From: DASVVT01 sp036386415
GTDB taxonomy: Bacteria; Acidobacteriota; Blastocatellia; Pyrinomonadales; Pyrinomonadaceae
Direction: 5' to 3'
NCBI GenBank assembly: GCA_036386415.1
Contig: DASVVT010000053.1
Span: 1-64,000, forward strand
DNA length: 64,000 bases
The notes under the pieces were generated by a model that was given only the letters and a program-made list of their open reading frames with translations, was not told the DNA's origin and searched no databases. This document shows, piece by piece, positions 7,080 to 15,266 of this stretch (the stretch's first letter is position 1; every line of letters begins with the position of its first letter). Both the position numbers and the translations under genes were made by a program.

Positions 7080-7529
7080 ATGAGTACGAAGCACGAGAGC
7101 ATGATCGGTATTCTCAAACTGTATGATCTGCGCCGTGAAGAGACCATGCGTAAGGCGCGTGATTGGTTCGTCACCTTCAATCCAGGCTCGCTCCAAGACA
7201 TCGTTGATACGTTCAATGGCGAACACAGTGCTTATTACCGTATGGTGACGACTTACTGGGATATGGCGGCGTCCTTTGTCAATCATGGTGCGATAGACGA
7301 GCAGATGTTCAATGATGCGAATCTGGAGCATGTGGCGGTTTTTGCTAAAGTCGAGCCGTTCATTGCGGAGATTCGTGCGATGGCTAAGATGCCGCAATAC
7401 CTTGCAAATCTCGAGCAGCTTGTGATGCGTTTACCTAACGCTCAGGAAATGCTCGCTGACACTCGCGAACGCATGAAGGCCATTGCAGTAGCGCGTGCGG
7501 AAACAGCAAGCACAGCGAAAGGTGCGTGA
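7080..7529 (+). CDS. DUF4760-like cytosolic protein
   Basis: A 149 aa, mostly helical soluble protein. It resembles DUF4760-type proteins: REETMRKARDWFVTFNPGSL, followed by VTTYWDMAASFVNHGAIDEQMF and a C-terminal helix rich in Met and Ala. There is no signal peptide. The function of the family is unknown. AAAGGAGAC lies 5-6 nt upstream of the ATG at 7080. It is the sole gene of the cassette; TTAGACAGC at the cassette start is the exact complement of GCTGTCTAA at its end. Confidence 0.7.
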   Translation: MSTKHESMIGILKLYDLRREETMRKARDWFVTFNPGSLQDIVDTFNGEHSAYYRMVTTYWDMAASFVNHGAIDEQMFNDANLEHVAVFAKVEPFIAEIRAMAKMPQYLANLEQLVMRLPNAQEMLADTRERMKAIAVARAETASTAKGA

Positions 7530-7582
7530 TTTGTATAGGCTTAATTGTGCTTCATCTGTTGTCGCGTTCTTTTGGCGGCGCT

Positions 7583-7685
7583 GTCTAACAACTCATTCAA
7601 CCGGAGCGCGAGTGAGCTTGTCTTTTATCGTCAACTTGGATGGTTTCGATGTTGTGTGAGCGCCCGGTTAATTCGGGCGTTAGGC
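7583..7685 (+). repeat. attC site 13
   Basis: R'' GTCTAAC at 7583-7589, R' GTTAGGC at 7679-7685. Confidence 0.93.
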
Positions 7686-7705
7686 GCTACCATTTGTTGA
7701 AAGCT

Positions 7706-8188
7706 ATGAAAATGCACATACTAATTTTAGCGATTGTCACCCTTTGCTCAGTATCCGTGTTCGGGCAAACTCAAAGCTCTAACCCTAAAGCGCCAGATGA
7801 ATGGGAGATGTACCTGAATACTGGCGGCGCTCCCTGGGAGAAGCAATTTCAAGTGAGACTAGATCAAAGTGGTCAGCTCACAGTAATTGAGCAGGATCCA
7901 AGGCGCTCATCTGGTCCCGCAACAAAAACATTTCCTGTAAAAATATCGGAAGGTGAAGCTCAGGAAATTTATGGGCTAACGCTTGAGGCTTTGCGTAAAT
8001 TTCATTTTGCTGAGCGGCACTATGAGGCTTTTGACGGGACGAATTTGGTCATCGGTCTGAGAATCTACGATACTACTTTAGAGGGTAGTTTCTTCCACTT
8101 AATGTACGTAGAAGAGGCCGGCTCCGAGATTGCGAGAATCGTTTCGTTAATCAATAAACATCTCCCGAAGGAGCATCTTGTTTACTGA
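7706..8188 (+). CDS. Secreted hypothetical protein, 160 aa
   Basis: The N-terminus MKMHILILAIVTLCSVSVFG is a Sec signal peptide, with cleavage likely after residue 20 before QTQSSN. The mature ~140-residue part has alternating beta and helix elements (MYLNTGGAPWEKQFQVRLDQ, then EAQEIYGLTLEALRKFHFAE, then LVIGLRIYDTTLEGSFFHL). It resembles small periplasmic proteins that sense or bind but matches no family I can name. The ATG at 7706 is chosen because the longer frame starts inside attC 13. It is the only gene in the cassette. Confidence 0.65.
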   Translation: MKMHILILAIVTLCSVSVFGQTQSSNPKAPDEWEMYLNTGGAPWEKQFQVRLDQSGQLTVIEQDPRRSSGPATKTFPVKISEGEAQEIYGLTLEALRKFHFAERHYEAFDGTNLVIGLRIYDTTLEGSFFHLMYVEEAGSEIARIVSLINKHLPKEHLVY

Positions 8189-8194
8189 TGCCGC

Positions 8195-8288
8195 GCATAA
8201 CAACTCATTCAACCGGACTCGCCGCTAGCAATCTTGTCATCATTCAACGTTGCGTATGGCGGCTCGCCGGTTAATTCGAGCGTTAGAT
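8195..8288 (+). repeat. attC site 14
   Basis: R'' GCATAAC at 8195-8201, R' GTTAGAT at 8282-8288. R'' differs at two bases from the complement of its own cassette start (TTAGGCGC). Confidence 0.9.
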
Positions 8289-8307
8289 GCTTATCTTGAT
8301 TAACATT

Positions 8308-8712
8308 ATGTCGACCTTCAAACAAGAAGAGAGTCGTCAGGGCGCAGGGGCGTGGGTTATTCTTAGCGTCCGGTATGGCGGGGACATAAGAGACCCTTCC
8401 TTGCAGCAACTCCAGCAGGCCCTCGGAGAACTGTTTGAAGAGAATATTCCGGGCATGACTGAAGCTGATTACATGGAACACCCGAACACTTGGCTGCGGT
8501 ATGGATTCGACGAAGGGCCTGAGTATGTGCTCGACGTCTACCGCGACAGGAGCGTTATCTTCGCCAAGTACGCTGATCAGGACGACGCTGACCCGCTCTG
8601 GGAATATCGTATGAATGACGTGTCGCGGGAGAAAGCGTTGGCTTTGTGGCAGCACCTAATTGAAGGCAAGCTCGACGACTTGGAGGCTGAGGGGTGGGAG
8701 GCCAGCATCTAA
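8308..8712 (+). CDS. Small acidic cassette protein, 134 aa
   Basis: A soluble acidic protein, MSTFKQEESRQGAGAWVILS, with a beta-strand/helix pattern and a conspicuous Asp-rich middle (YADQDDADPLWEYRMND). The overall look is that of Imm-type immunity or SMI1-like small proteins, but no family is recognised. An earlier in-frame ATG at 8287 lies inside the R' box of attC 14 and would add seven residues; neither start has a strong ribosome site. The stop codon falls inside the R'' box of attC 15. Confidence 0.6.
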   Translation: MSTFKQEESRQGAGAWVILSVRYGGDIRDPSLQQLQQALGELFEENIPGMTEADYMEHPNTWLRYGFDEGPEYVLDVYRDRSVIFAKYADQDDADPLWEYRMNDVSREKALALWQHLIEGKLDDLEAEGWEASI

Positions 8713-8809
8713 CAACGGCATGCACCCGACCGCGAGTCAGCGTTCTTCTTATCGTTAGCTCGGGTGGTTTCGGGGTTGTGTGCGCGGCGGATGATGCCGG
8801 GCGTTATGC
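8707..8809 (+). repeat. attC site 15 (variant type)
   Basis: R'' ATCTAAC at 8707-8713, complement of the cassette start TTAGATGC; R' GTTATGC at 8803-8809. The interior is AACAACGGCATGCACCCGAC and GATGATGCCGGGCG, as in attC 8. Confidence 0.92.
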
Positions 8810-8863
8810 CGTTGCCTCTATCTGAATCTTAGAATATCTTACGGATGAAGGAGTAACATTGTA

Positions 8864-9430
8864 ATGTCCTATCAACCTAAAACATTGCTAACCCCAGAAG
8901 AATATCTCGCCATTGAGCGCAAGTCTGAAATTAAACATGAGTATTTTGCGGGTGAAATGTTTGCAATGGTAGGTGCGAGTAAACGACACAACCTTATTAC
9001 GGCGAATATCATTCGCATTCTAGGGAATCAGTTACTAGATCGCCCTTACAATGTTTATCCTAGCGATATGCGGGTGAAAGTAAGCGCGACCGGTAAATAC
9101 ACTTACCCTGATGTTGTCGTCGCGTGTGAAGAAGAGAAATTTGACGACGCGGGAAATGATACTCTGCTTAATCCAGTTGTTATCATTGAAGTCTTGTCTG
9201 AATCTACTGAAGCTTATGATCGGGGCAAAAAATTTGAGCACTATCAAACAATCGAGTCTCTTACAGAGTATCTCCTTGTAGCGCAAGACCCATATCGAAT
9301 CGAGCAGTATGTTCGGCAAAGTAATCGGGAGTGGAGATATTCCGAGTATCACAATGCCGAAGATATAGTAAAAATCAGTGCGATTGACTGTGAACTCACC
9401 TTAAAAGATGTGTATGCCAAAGTTGAATAG
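8864..9430 (+). CDS. Uma2 family (DUF820) putative PD-(D/E)XK nuclease
   Basis: A 188 aa protein of the Uma2/DUF820 family, which has a restriction-endonuclease-like fold and is abundant in cyanobacteria and acidobacteria. Visible signatures are TPEEYLAIERKSEIKHEYFA, GEMFAMVGASKRHN, YTYPDVVVACEE (acidic site residue) and VVIIEVLSESTEAYDRGKKF (the E-x-S and downstream Lys of the core). Cellular function is unknown; it is thought to be a mobile nuclease-like gene. It is AT-rich compared with flanking host DNA. The ATG at 8864 has GGAG about 14 nt upstream. Sole gene of its cassette. Confidence 0.88.
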   Translation: MSYQPKTLLTPEEYLAIERKSEIKHEYFAGEMFAMVGASKRHNLITANIIRILGNQLLDRPYNVYPSDMRVKVSATGKYTYPDVVVACEEEKFDDAGNDTLLNPVVIIEVLSESTEAYDRGKKFEHYQTIESLTEYLLVAQDPYRIEQYVRQSNREWRYSEYHNAEDIVKISAIDCELTLKDVYAKVE

Positions 9431-9445
9431 TTATTCTCACGCACG

Positions 9446-9546
9446 GCATAACAACTCATTGAGCCGGAGCGCGAATTAGCTTGCCTCTCATGCTAGACTT
9501 GCCCGTATCGGCGGTTCGTCGCGCCCGGTTAATTCGGGCGTTAGAT
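9446..9546 (+). repeat. attC site 16
   Basis: R'' GCATAAC at 9446-9452, R' GTTAGAT at 9540-9546. Confidence 0.93.
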
Positions 9547-9617
9547 GCCTGTCTCCCTCTAACGGAATAAGCAATCTCTGGTATTATGTCTCAGTAAAAC
9601 ATTATGGAGAGTTGGAT

Positions 9618-9845
9618 ATGTCAAACAACAAGGATTTAATTGAAGTAGACCCTGAAAAACTTGGTGGGACTCCCGTGTTCTATGGTACGCGCGTTCCTAT
9701 TCAAAATTTATTTGATTGCTTGGAAACGGGAGAATCCCTTGACCAGTTTCTCGAACAATTTCCAACCGTCACGCGCGAGCAGGCCTTAGCTGTCCTCGAA
9801 GAATCGAAAGAGAGATTGCTTGTCGGATACGAGAGTGCTGCTTGA
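9618..9845 (+). CDS. DUF433 antitoxin
   Basis: A 75 aa DUF433 protein: VDPEKLGGTPVFYGTRVPIQ, then LFDCLETGESLDQFLEQFPT, ending QALAVLEESKERLL. DUF433 proteins have a helix-turn-helix and act as antitoxins to DUF5615 PIN-like toxins. The partner starts inside the end of this gene (TTG at 9820, a 26 nt overlap), as usual for this module. GGAGAG lies 7 nt before the ATG at 9618. An in-frame TTG at 9612 is less likely. With its partner it forms one cassette. Confidence 0.88.
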   Translation: MSNNKDLIEVDPEKLGGTPVFYGTRVPIQNLFDCLETGESLDQFLEQFPTVTREQALAVLEESKERLLVGYESAA

Positions 9846-10145
9846 TGAGTGTGTCACACGCTATCTGAAGCGTGATTTCACAGGGCATGAAGTTCTTACG
9901 GTCGAGGAAGCTGGATTCAAAGGCTTAAAGAATGGTCGTCTATTACAAACTGCTTCGGGTCAGTATGATGTACTGGTGACGGTGGATCAGAACATTCAAT
10001 ATCAACAGAATCTGAAACCTTTGCCATCGCCATCATCGTGCTCAAGGCGAAGAGAAGCACATATCCAATGCTGAAGCCCTTGATGCCGCAGGTGCTTGAG
10101 ACTCTTGGAAAAATAAAACCCGGTGAAATCATTATAGTGGGCTAA
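9820..10145 (+). pseudogene. DUF5615 PIN-like toxin, frameshifted
   Basis: The frame from TTG 9820 reads VLLDECVTRYLKRDF, then TVEEAGFKGLKNGRLLQTAS and YDVLVTVDQNIQYQQNL, the DUF5615 (Mut7-C/PIN-like) core with its acidic residues. Near 10014-10021 the family sequence jumps frame. In the other frame it continues FAIAIIVLKAKRSTYPMLKP to IKPGEIIIVG and stops at 10145, just before attC 17. In the original frame translation drifts into unrelated residues. A one-base indel around 10017 is the simplest reading, so the toxin is probably inactive unless this is a sequencing error. The upstream antitoxin is intact. Confidence 0.8.
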
Positions 10146-10158
10146 TACCAACGGCGGC

Positions 10159-10260
10159 ATCTAACAACTCATTCAACCGGAGCGCGAATGAGCTTCTCTT
10201 TCATCGAGAACTTGAATAGTTTCGAGGTTGTGCGCGCGCCCGGTTAACTCTGCGTTATAT
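10159..10260 (+). repeat. attC site 17
   Basis: R'' ATCTAAC at 10159-10165, complement of cassette start TTAGATGCC; R' GTTATAT at 10254-10260, with CCGGTTAACTCTGCG just before. Confidence 0.92.
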
Positions 10261-10313
10261 TGCTTTTCCTGTTGTAAGAGGCATAGATTTTGCCAATACC
10301 AGTGGAGGTAACT

Positions 10314-11120
10314 ATGCACAGCCTACCGCGTAAAGAAAAAAATATATTTTGGGGCAGGTGCAAGTGCGGCGGTAAACGGCGCTCAGGTAAGGGAAGCGGT
10401 TGCAATAGCATAGTTCTAGACATACCTATAGAAACACCGGACTTGGCTATATATAGTCAGGAAGAAGAACTTCTTAACGGAAATACTCCTAATTGGAACA
10501 GCCCTGATATTACAACAAACGATTGGAAACCTTTCAGGTTGAGATCAGAAGTGACTTTCAGAATAAGAAACCTTTCTCCCACTGTTCCCGCCATTGGTGT
10601 TTCATTGCACTACTACACATCTCCCTTTGGGATTGGGACGAGAAAAGAATTAAAACTAACAAAGATAGTTAATATATCTCCCGCCCGTGAAATCGAATTA
10701 AAATTTCCCCTCGATCAGCTAACATTTTCCGGAGACCCGCGAGTAGGCGTTCATTTACAAATCGAGCACCCTTTTGACCAGAACCTGATAAATAATTTCG
10801 GTTCTCAGGTTCATGATCAGGGCTATACAAGCGAGTCGGGGAGGGATTTTAATATTCAGATTCCGGTCTTAAATGATTCAAACCTCTCAAGGGAGATTAG
10901 GCTCAGCATTATGCCTACAGACTTAATAGCTGTAGTCACCCCCGCCGCTCATCTATGTGCTCCGCACGAACAAATTATTTCGACACTTAGAATTCAGATT
11001 CCATCGCACTTAAGCGGAACGCCCGAAGCAAATATTATTCGAGAAGTGACCGTCGTCGGTCGCCTGCCGACAAGTGAACTTATCGGAGGAGCTACGAGGA
11101 TAGTCTGTATAGATAATTGA
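10314..11120 (+). CDS. Cassette operon gene A: cysteine-containing beta protein
   Basis: A 268 aa protein. The N-terminus MHSLPRKEKNIFWGRCKCGG has a Cys-x-Cys and a further Cys, possibly a small metal site. The rest is beta-rich, reminiscent of two Ig-like or arrestin-like sandwiches (VTFRIRNLSPTVPAIGVSLH, then EIELKFPLDQLTFSGDPRVG, later IISTLRIQIPSHLSG). There is no signal peptide. No family is recognised. GTGGAGG lies 5 nt upstream of the ATG at 10314, deciding the start. It leads a three-gene cassette with two membrane proteins downstream (spacings 26 bp and an overlap), the largest cassette in the array. Confidence 0.68.
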   Translation: MHSLPRKEKNIFWGRCKCGGKRRSGKGSGCNSIVLDIPIETPDLAIYSQEEELLNGNTPNWNSPDITTNDWKPFRLRSEVTFRIRNLSPTVPAIGVSLHYYTSPFGIGTRKELKLTKIVNISPAREIELKFPLDQLTFSGDPRVGVHLQIEHPFDQNLINNFGSQVHDQGYTSESGRDFNIQIPVLNDSNLSREIRLSIMPTDLIAVVTPAAHLCAPHEQIISTLRIQIPSHLSGTPEANIIREVTVVGRLPTSELIGGATRIVCIDN

Positions 11121-11146
11121 TGATTCAACGTTAGAGAGCGCAAATC

Positions 11147-11575
11147 ATGGAAACCTTGATTAGAATCTTATCGGTTTTCACCCCGATAACCAGACGCCTA
11201 GGTATTTGCGGCGATGTTGGACTTATCGCGGGAGCTTTATCCGGCTTCATCATTGCGGATTTTGCGTGGGCGGCCAAAGGTCTCTATTTTACTGATAAAG
11301 TCGCCTTACTAAATGCGCTCATCCTTACCTTATTCACGTGGATTGTTGTGCTTTTCATCTTGTGTGTACAGGCAAAGTTTACATTCAGGTCGGTGGCGCT
11401 GCCCTCTTTATTCAATTGCTTCCTGACCTGCCTTCTGACGACCTTCATCTCTAAATGGCTAAAAGCCTACTCATTCGCTTGGATAATCGGGATGGTAGTC
11501 GGAGGCTTAATTGGCCTGCTTCTTTGCAGAATCAATTCATTGATAAACAGAGGTGAAATTCATGGCAAGGATTGA
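11147..11575 (+). CDS. Cassette operon gene B: four-TM membrane protein
   Basis: A 142 aa protein with four hydrophobic segments, about residues 22-42, 52-75, 82-105 and 108-130. The segments include LIAGALSGFIIADFAWAAKG and GMVVGGLIGLLLCRINSLIN. There are no catalytic motifs. It lies 26 bp after gene A and overlaps gene C by 14 nt, so the three are probably co-translated. The function is unknown. A membrane partner of gene C is the natural guess. Confidence 0.65.
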   Translation: METLIRILSVFTPITRRLGICGDVGLIAGALSGFIIADFAWAAKGLYFTDKVALLNALILTLFTWIVVLFILCVQAKFTFRSVALPSLFNCFLTCLLTTFISKWLKAYSFAWIIGMVVGGLIGLLLCRINSLINRGEIHGKD

Positions 11576-12719
11576 TTGTCCGGTACATTGTGGGAGAGCG
11601 GTCGGCACAAGTGAGCCGAATCCTCTGACTCAGATTGCCAGCGGTATCGCTGCTATCGCAACAGTAGTCGGAATCACCGGCAATCTACTGAGCACGCTAG
11701 ATAAGCCCGGCGTAACCGTCGGAATAATAGTCCTTATGTTTCTAACCTTAGGTTTCATACTCGTCGCCTTACTCTGGACTTCAGCCGTAGACCAATGCAC
11801 TCAAGAACCGATTGTCATGACTGATAAGGGCCCACAAAAGATAAGGGGAACAAGATATTGTATTGCCGGCGTGGTCTGGAAAACTCAGTCTGATTTCACA
11901 GGTTTCACTACGGCATGGCTGGCCCCCTGGACGGCGAGCCACGACCGCATTGATGTCATCGTAAGCTCTAGGTTTTGGGAGATTGTGGAGATTAGTAATG
12001 CGGACGTGTTCTGTACTGACGATAAAGCGGGACGGGTTTCCGAGTACATGCGGTGCTATTTCTATACGGATAGAGTCTGCAAAGCGGCGACGGCTTCAGC
12101 AGTAGCTGCCACCGTAGTGTTTCTTTTACTATTCCCCATCGTTTTTTTTATTGTTGCTCCTTTCATAGCATTGGCAATCCCCACTTGCGCTCTTGTTGTC
12201 CCTGTAGTCGCGGCGTCTGCTGGAGTTCAGTATGCCATATTAGGTGCCATCATAGCGGGCGGTGGGTGCGCTGCCGCTACGGCGATTGTAGTAGTTGTCC
12301 TTCTTATATTTGCTGCTTTGATATTAGCCGCGGCGACAATTGCCGGATGGATAGCGGCGGCAACAAGCTCAATTACGCCCGAAAGCAGCGTGCCTTGGGA
12401 GCCGAATCGGACTAGCTCGAAACTGTTCCCGCAAATATCAGTCGGCGACCTCATCAGCGTCGAGGGTAAAGTCAAAATGAGAGAGGAATCGGATGAACTG
12501 TTCTATAACCTGAACGTCAATATATTTTGGTGGGTGGAATCCGCCAAACTGCTCGGTAAAGTCCCCGATAATATACCTAATAATCCATTCAGTTATGTGG
12601 AAATAAATGATTTGTTGTATGTCTCAGAGCCGGATGGAGCGGGAGGAATGAAACTTGTTAATCATGATGGTTGTGGTGATGAGTTTACAAACGTACTACC
12701 TAATCGGTGTCGAAAATAA
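11562..12719 (+). CDS. Cassette operon gene C: polytopic membrane protein
   Basis: A 385 aa protein. It has a short Cys-containing start (MARIDCPVHCGRAVG) and two N-terminal membrane segments (about 25-45 and 52-75). A ~110-residue loop with four Cys follows, then two or three very hydrophobic Ala/Val-rich segments (about 170-270). A C-terminal domain contains VGDLISVEGKVKMREE, a short OB-like or GIDE-like strand pattern. The ATG at 11562 is chosen because GAGGTGAAATTC precedes it; an ATG at 11553 is possible. No family is recognised. Gene order and overlap suggest a membrane complex with gene B. Confidence 0.65.
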   Translation: MARIDCPVHCGRAVGTSEPNPLTQIASGIAAIATVVGITGNLLSTLDKPGVTVGIIVLMFLTLGFILVALLWTSAVDQCTQEPIVMTDKGPQKIRGTRYCIAGVVWKTQSDFTGFTTAWLAPWTASHDRIDVIVSSRFWEIVEISNADVFCTDDKAGRVSEYMRCYFYTDRVCKAATASAVAATVVFLLLFPIVFFIVAPFIALAIPTCALVVPVVAASAGVQYAILGAIIAGGGCAAATAIVVVVLLIFAALILAAATIAGWIAAATSSITPESSVPWEPNRTSSKLFPQISVGDLISVEGKVKMREESDELFYNLNVNIFWWVESAKLLGKVPDNIPNNPFSYVEINDLLYVSEPDGAGGMKLVNHDGCGDEFTNVLPNRCRK

Positions 12720-12980
12720 TATATATATGCCGCCCAGATTTTACTCCCATATATAACAGATCAAAGCGTTCAACGTAATGTCTTGATTGCTTTCGCGCAC
12801 CGCCGGCGTCAGAGGAATCCTATTTAGACAAACCTAAGCGCAGTTCTGTCGTATTGTCGCAGACTTCTTCGACGCATCCTGTCATGAAATTACATCTATT
12901 TTGCTATCTGTTATCTGTCGGCAGATTAAGTATCACATAGAGAAATAAAACTAACTTGAGAGGTGTAATGAAAAGCCGCA
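12720..12980 (+). other. Non-coding tail of the three-gene cassette
   Basis: About 260 bp between the end of gene C and attC 18. No credible ORF, attC remnant or strong hairpin was seen. Confidence 0.5.
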
Positions 12981-13066
12981 ACATAACAACGGCATGCACC
13001 CGACGCCCCATCACGCTGCCTCTCATGAATCTTGTGTCGGGGCGCGGGTGATGCCGGGCGTTAGGC
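12981..13066 (+). repeat. attC site 18 (variant type)
   Basis: R'' ACATAAC at 12981-12987 (GCAACATAA against cassette start TTATATTGC), R' GTTAGGC at 13060-13066. The short interior is AACAACGGCATGCACCCGAC and GGTGATGCCGGGCG. Confidence 0.9.
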
Positions 13067-13243
13067 GCTTTCATTTATCCGAAACGCATAGAGATAGATT
13101 TTATCCTCCTCGGCCTGGAGGACTGTTCACCGTGCCGGAGCACCGTGTCGAAGATCGGAGCGGCGGAGTTAGTGATACGAAAAGACGGAATTTCTCGCGT
13201 TAATAGACAGGAGAGGTGGTGATTCTGTTAAAGGAGACGGGTT

Positions 13244-14035
13244 ATGGAAGATAGAAAGTTGATTCTAGTATCGGGCGTTCAGGGCGGGAGCGTCGCAGGC
13301 CGTTTGCCGCGCAAAGCAAAGGCAGAGGATACGCCGCGTCCGCTCAACTTTTTAAGCAGCGGGTCATACTTCGCCGCCATGTTCCTGATAGCTCTGGTCG
13401 CCTTCTGGCCCAGCTATCTTTCGCAGATATTAAGCGCGAGCAATTACATACACTTCCACGCGCTCCTGGCAGCACTGTGGATGTTAATGCTGGTGGCGCA
13501 GCCGATGTTGATCCGGGCAAAGCGTTTGGCCTGGCATCGCCTGCTCGGACGAATCTCCTACCTGTTAGCGCCGGCCTTCATCGTAAGCATAGTGCTGCTC
13601 GCCCACAGCCGGATTAAGGGCGCGACGGGGGAAGCATTCGCCATTCAGACCTATATACTTTATCTACAGGCGTCGCTGACGGTATTGTTCGGTTTGTCTT
13701 ATGTGCTGGCTATAACAAAGCGCCATGTAGTTGCGCTGCACGCGCGCTTCATGGTTTGTACGGCGCTCACGATGATTGACCCGGTCGTTATTCGCATACT
13801 GCTTTGGGTTGAACGGTCGCCGGGTTGGAATTACCAGTGGCTTACCTTCGGACTGACCGATCTGTCGCTGGTCGCGCTGATTTGGCTCGAACGGCACGGG
13901 CGTGCCGGGAGAATTGTGTTCCCGGGAATGCTGGTGCTCTTTGTGCTCATGCAGATTCCGGCATTGTTTGGGCTAACGGAGGCTTCCGCATGGCAGGAAT
14001 TCGCACGCTGGTTCGCGGCACTTCCGTTGACCTGA
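13244..14035 (+). CDS. Seven-TM membrane protein, DUF2306/DUF420-like
   Basis: A 263 aa protein. After ~35 soluble residues there are about seven membrane segments. Segment two carries HFHALLAALWMLMLVAQPML, followed by KRLAWHRLLGRISYLLAP and a later KRHVVALHARFMVCTALTMI. His residues placed inside or at the edge of helices, with the W-H-R-x-L-G-R motif, resemble DUF2306 or DUF420-like membrane proteins. Those families sometimes bind heme; binding is not shown here. AAAGGAGAC precedes the ATG at 13244. About 175 bp of leader separates it from attC 18, longer than in other cassettes, and may hold a promoter. Confidence 0.7.
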   Translation: MEDRKLILVSGVQGGSVAGRLPRKAKAEDTPRPLNFLSSGSYFAAMFLIALVAFWPSYLSQILSASNYIHFHALLAALWMLMLVAQPMLIRAKRLAWHRLLGRISYLLAPAFIVSIVLLAHSRIKGATGEAFAIQTYILYLQASLTVLFGLSYVLAITKRHVVALHARFMVCTALTMIDPVVIRILLWVERSPGWNYQWLTFGLTDLSLVALIWLERHGRAGRIVFPGMLVLFVLMQIPALFGLTEASAWQEFARWFAALPLT

Positions 14036-14083
14036 CACGCTGCTAATATGAAATGGGGAAGTTAATGCTGTGGCCGACACGCC

Positions 14084-14186
14084 GCCTAACGACTCATTCA
14101 ACCGGAGCGCGAATAGCGTTGCCTTCATCCGCGAGACTTGAATTATTTCGACGGCTCGCCGCGCCCGGTTAATTCGGGCGTTGGGC
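14084..14186 (+). repeat. attC site 19
   Basis: R'' GCCTAAC at 14084-14090, R' GTTGGGC at 14180-14186. Confidence 0.93.
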
Positions 14187-14219
14187 TGCTCGTGCATATA
14201 AGGTATAGCCGAAGAAATT

Positions 14220-14507
14220 ATGAGTCATTTCCTGTTCAAGATTTGTGACACTTTCCAAATTACTAATCGCGGTCTGGTAGTAGCAACCGATCTCAAAGAG
14301 GAAGACGCAAGGGCTCAAGGAATCAGATTGAAAGTTGGCGATTTTTTGGAGTTACGTCGCCCGGATGGCTCGCGCGTCATGTCCAAGATCGCAGGCATCG
14401 GAATGCTTAATCCGTCTGTTCCAAATCGTCCGCTGGATTTTATGCTGTCCGCTGAATTAGGAAAGAAGGATGTGCCGGTCGGAACCGAAGCTTGGTCATC
14501 AGGGTAG
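14220..14507 (+). CDS. Small beta-barrel protein, EF-Tu-domain-like
   Basis: A 95 aa protein with the pattern LFKICDTFQITNRGLVVATD, then LKVGDFLELRRPDGSRVMSK, ending KDVPVGTEAW. This is the strand order and turn pattern of the beta-barrel domains of translational GTPases (EF-Tu domain 2 or 3-like), here standing alone without a GTPase domain. Free-standing versions occur as small proteins of unknown role in many bacteria. It is the sole gene of the cassette. The ATG at 14220 is 33 bp after the attC end, with GAAGAAAT upstream. Confidence 0.6.
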   Translation: MSHFLFKICDTFQITNRGLVVATDLKEEDARAQGIRLKVGDFLELRRPDGSRVMSKIAGIGMLNPSVPNRPLDFMLSAELGKKDVPVGTEAWSSG

Positions 14508-14512
14508 GCGCA

Positions 14513-14614
14513 GCCCAACAACTCATGCAACCGGAGCGGAATCGGCTTGGATGTCATTCGCAAGATTGAAGGCTTGATACAATGCTCCCCGCCCGGTCTA
14601 TTCGGGCGTTAGGC
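14513..14614 (+). repeat. attC site 20
   Basis: R'' GCCCAAC at 14513-14519, complement of cassette start TTGGGCTGC; R' GTTAGGC at 14608-14614. The right half is abridged (CGCCCGGTCTATTCGGGCG). Confidence 0.92.
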
Positions 14615-14638
14615 GTCCTACGGGAGGGAATATTGAGT

Positions 14639-15082
14639 ATGTGGAAACATCTATTTGTTGATGGTGAATACGCGAGGAGGGAGAAAATCCTTTCCGGCCT
14701 GACTCTTGAGCAGGTGAAGCGCCCGCCTTCCGAGCAATCGCACTCCATCTACGAGGAGCTGTGGCACGCGGCTCGTTGGCAGACCATCGTTGTCACGCGG
14801 GACGAAAGGCTGTCTGAGACTGGGCAGGGGGGCGAACTCTACCCTGCGCACCCTCCAGAGCAAGAGGAGGAATGGACAGCTCTGGTGGCAGAGTTCCTCT
14901 CGGGGCTGGAGAAGGCTCTGGAGTGGGCCTCTTCACCTGAGAAGCTGGGCGTAGAAGTTGACACGGGAGTGACGATGGGTGATGTCCTGCACTCACTGGC
15001 GGTACACAACGCATATCACATGGGGAAGATAGTGGCGGTCAGGCAGTTGATCGGTGCTTGGCCGCCAGCAGATGAGAGGTAA
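14639..15082 (+). CDS. DinB/YfiT-like four-helix metal protein
   Basis: A 147 aa protein with the DinB-superfamily pattern. A first helix carries a His (EELWHAARWQT, about residue 43). A C-terminal helix pair carries VHNAYHMGKIVAVRQL, whose two His four residues apart complete a three-His metal site. DinB-like proteins are damage-inducible or thiol-transferase-like enzymes (for example bacillithiol or mycothiol S-transferases). Which applies here cannot be told. GGGAGGG lies upstream; ATG 14639 or the in-frame TTG 14633 could be the start. Sole gene of its cassette. Confidence 0.8.
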   Translation: MWKHLFVDGEYARREKILSGLTLEQVKRPPSEQSHSIYEELWHAARWQTIVVTRDERLSETGQGGELYPAHPPEQEEEWTALVAEFLSGLEKALEWASSPEKLGVEVDTGVTMGDVLHSLAVHNAYHMGKIVAVRQLIGAWPPADER

Positions 15083-15128
15083 AATTAGATTAGCATCTAC
15101 TCGAGGGATGAGCCGTGAGACACCGGGC

Positions 15129-15231
15129 GCCTAACAACTCATTCAACCGGAGCGCGAATAGCGTTGCTTTCATCCGCGAGACTTGAATCTATTGGCGTTG
15201 GGTGCGCGCCCGGTTAATTCGGGCGTTCGGC
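15129..15231 (+). repeat. attC site 21
   Basis: R'' GCCTAAC at 15129-15135, R' GTTCGGC at 15225-15231. Confidence 0.92.
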
Positions 15232-15266
15232 GGCTTCAATTGCCCCATTGATGTAAAGAGGTTTCT

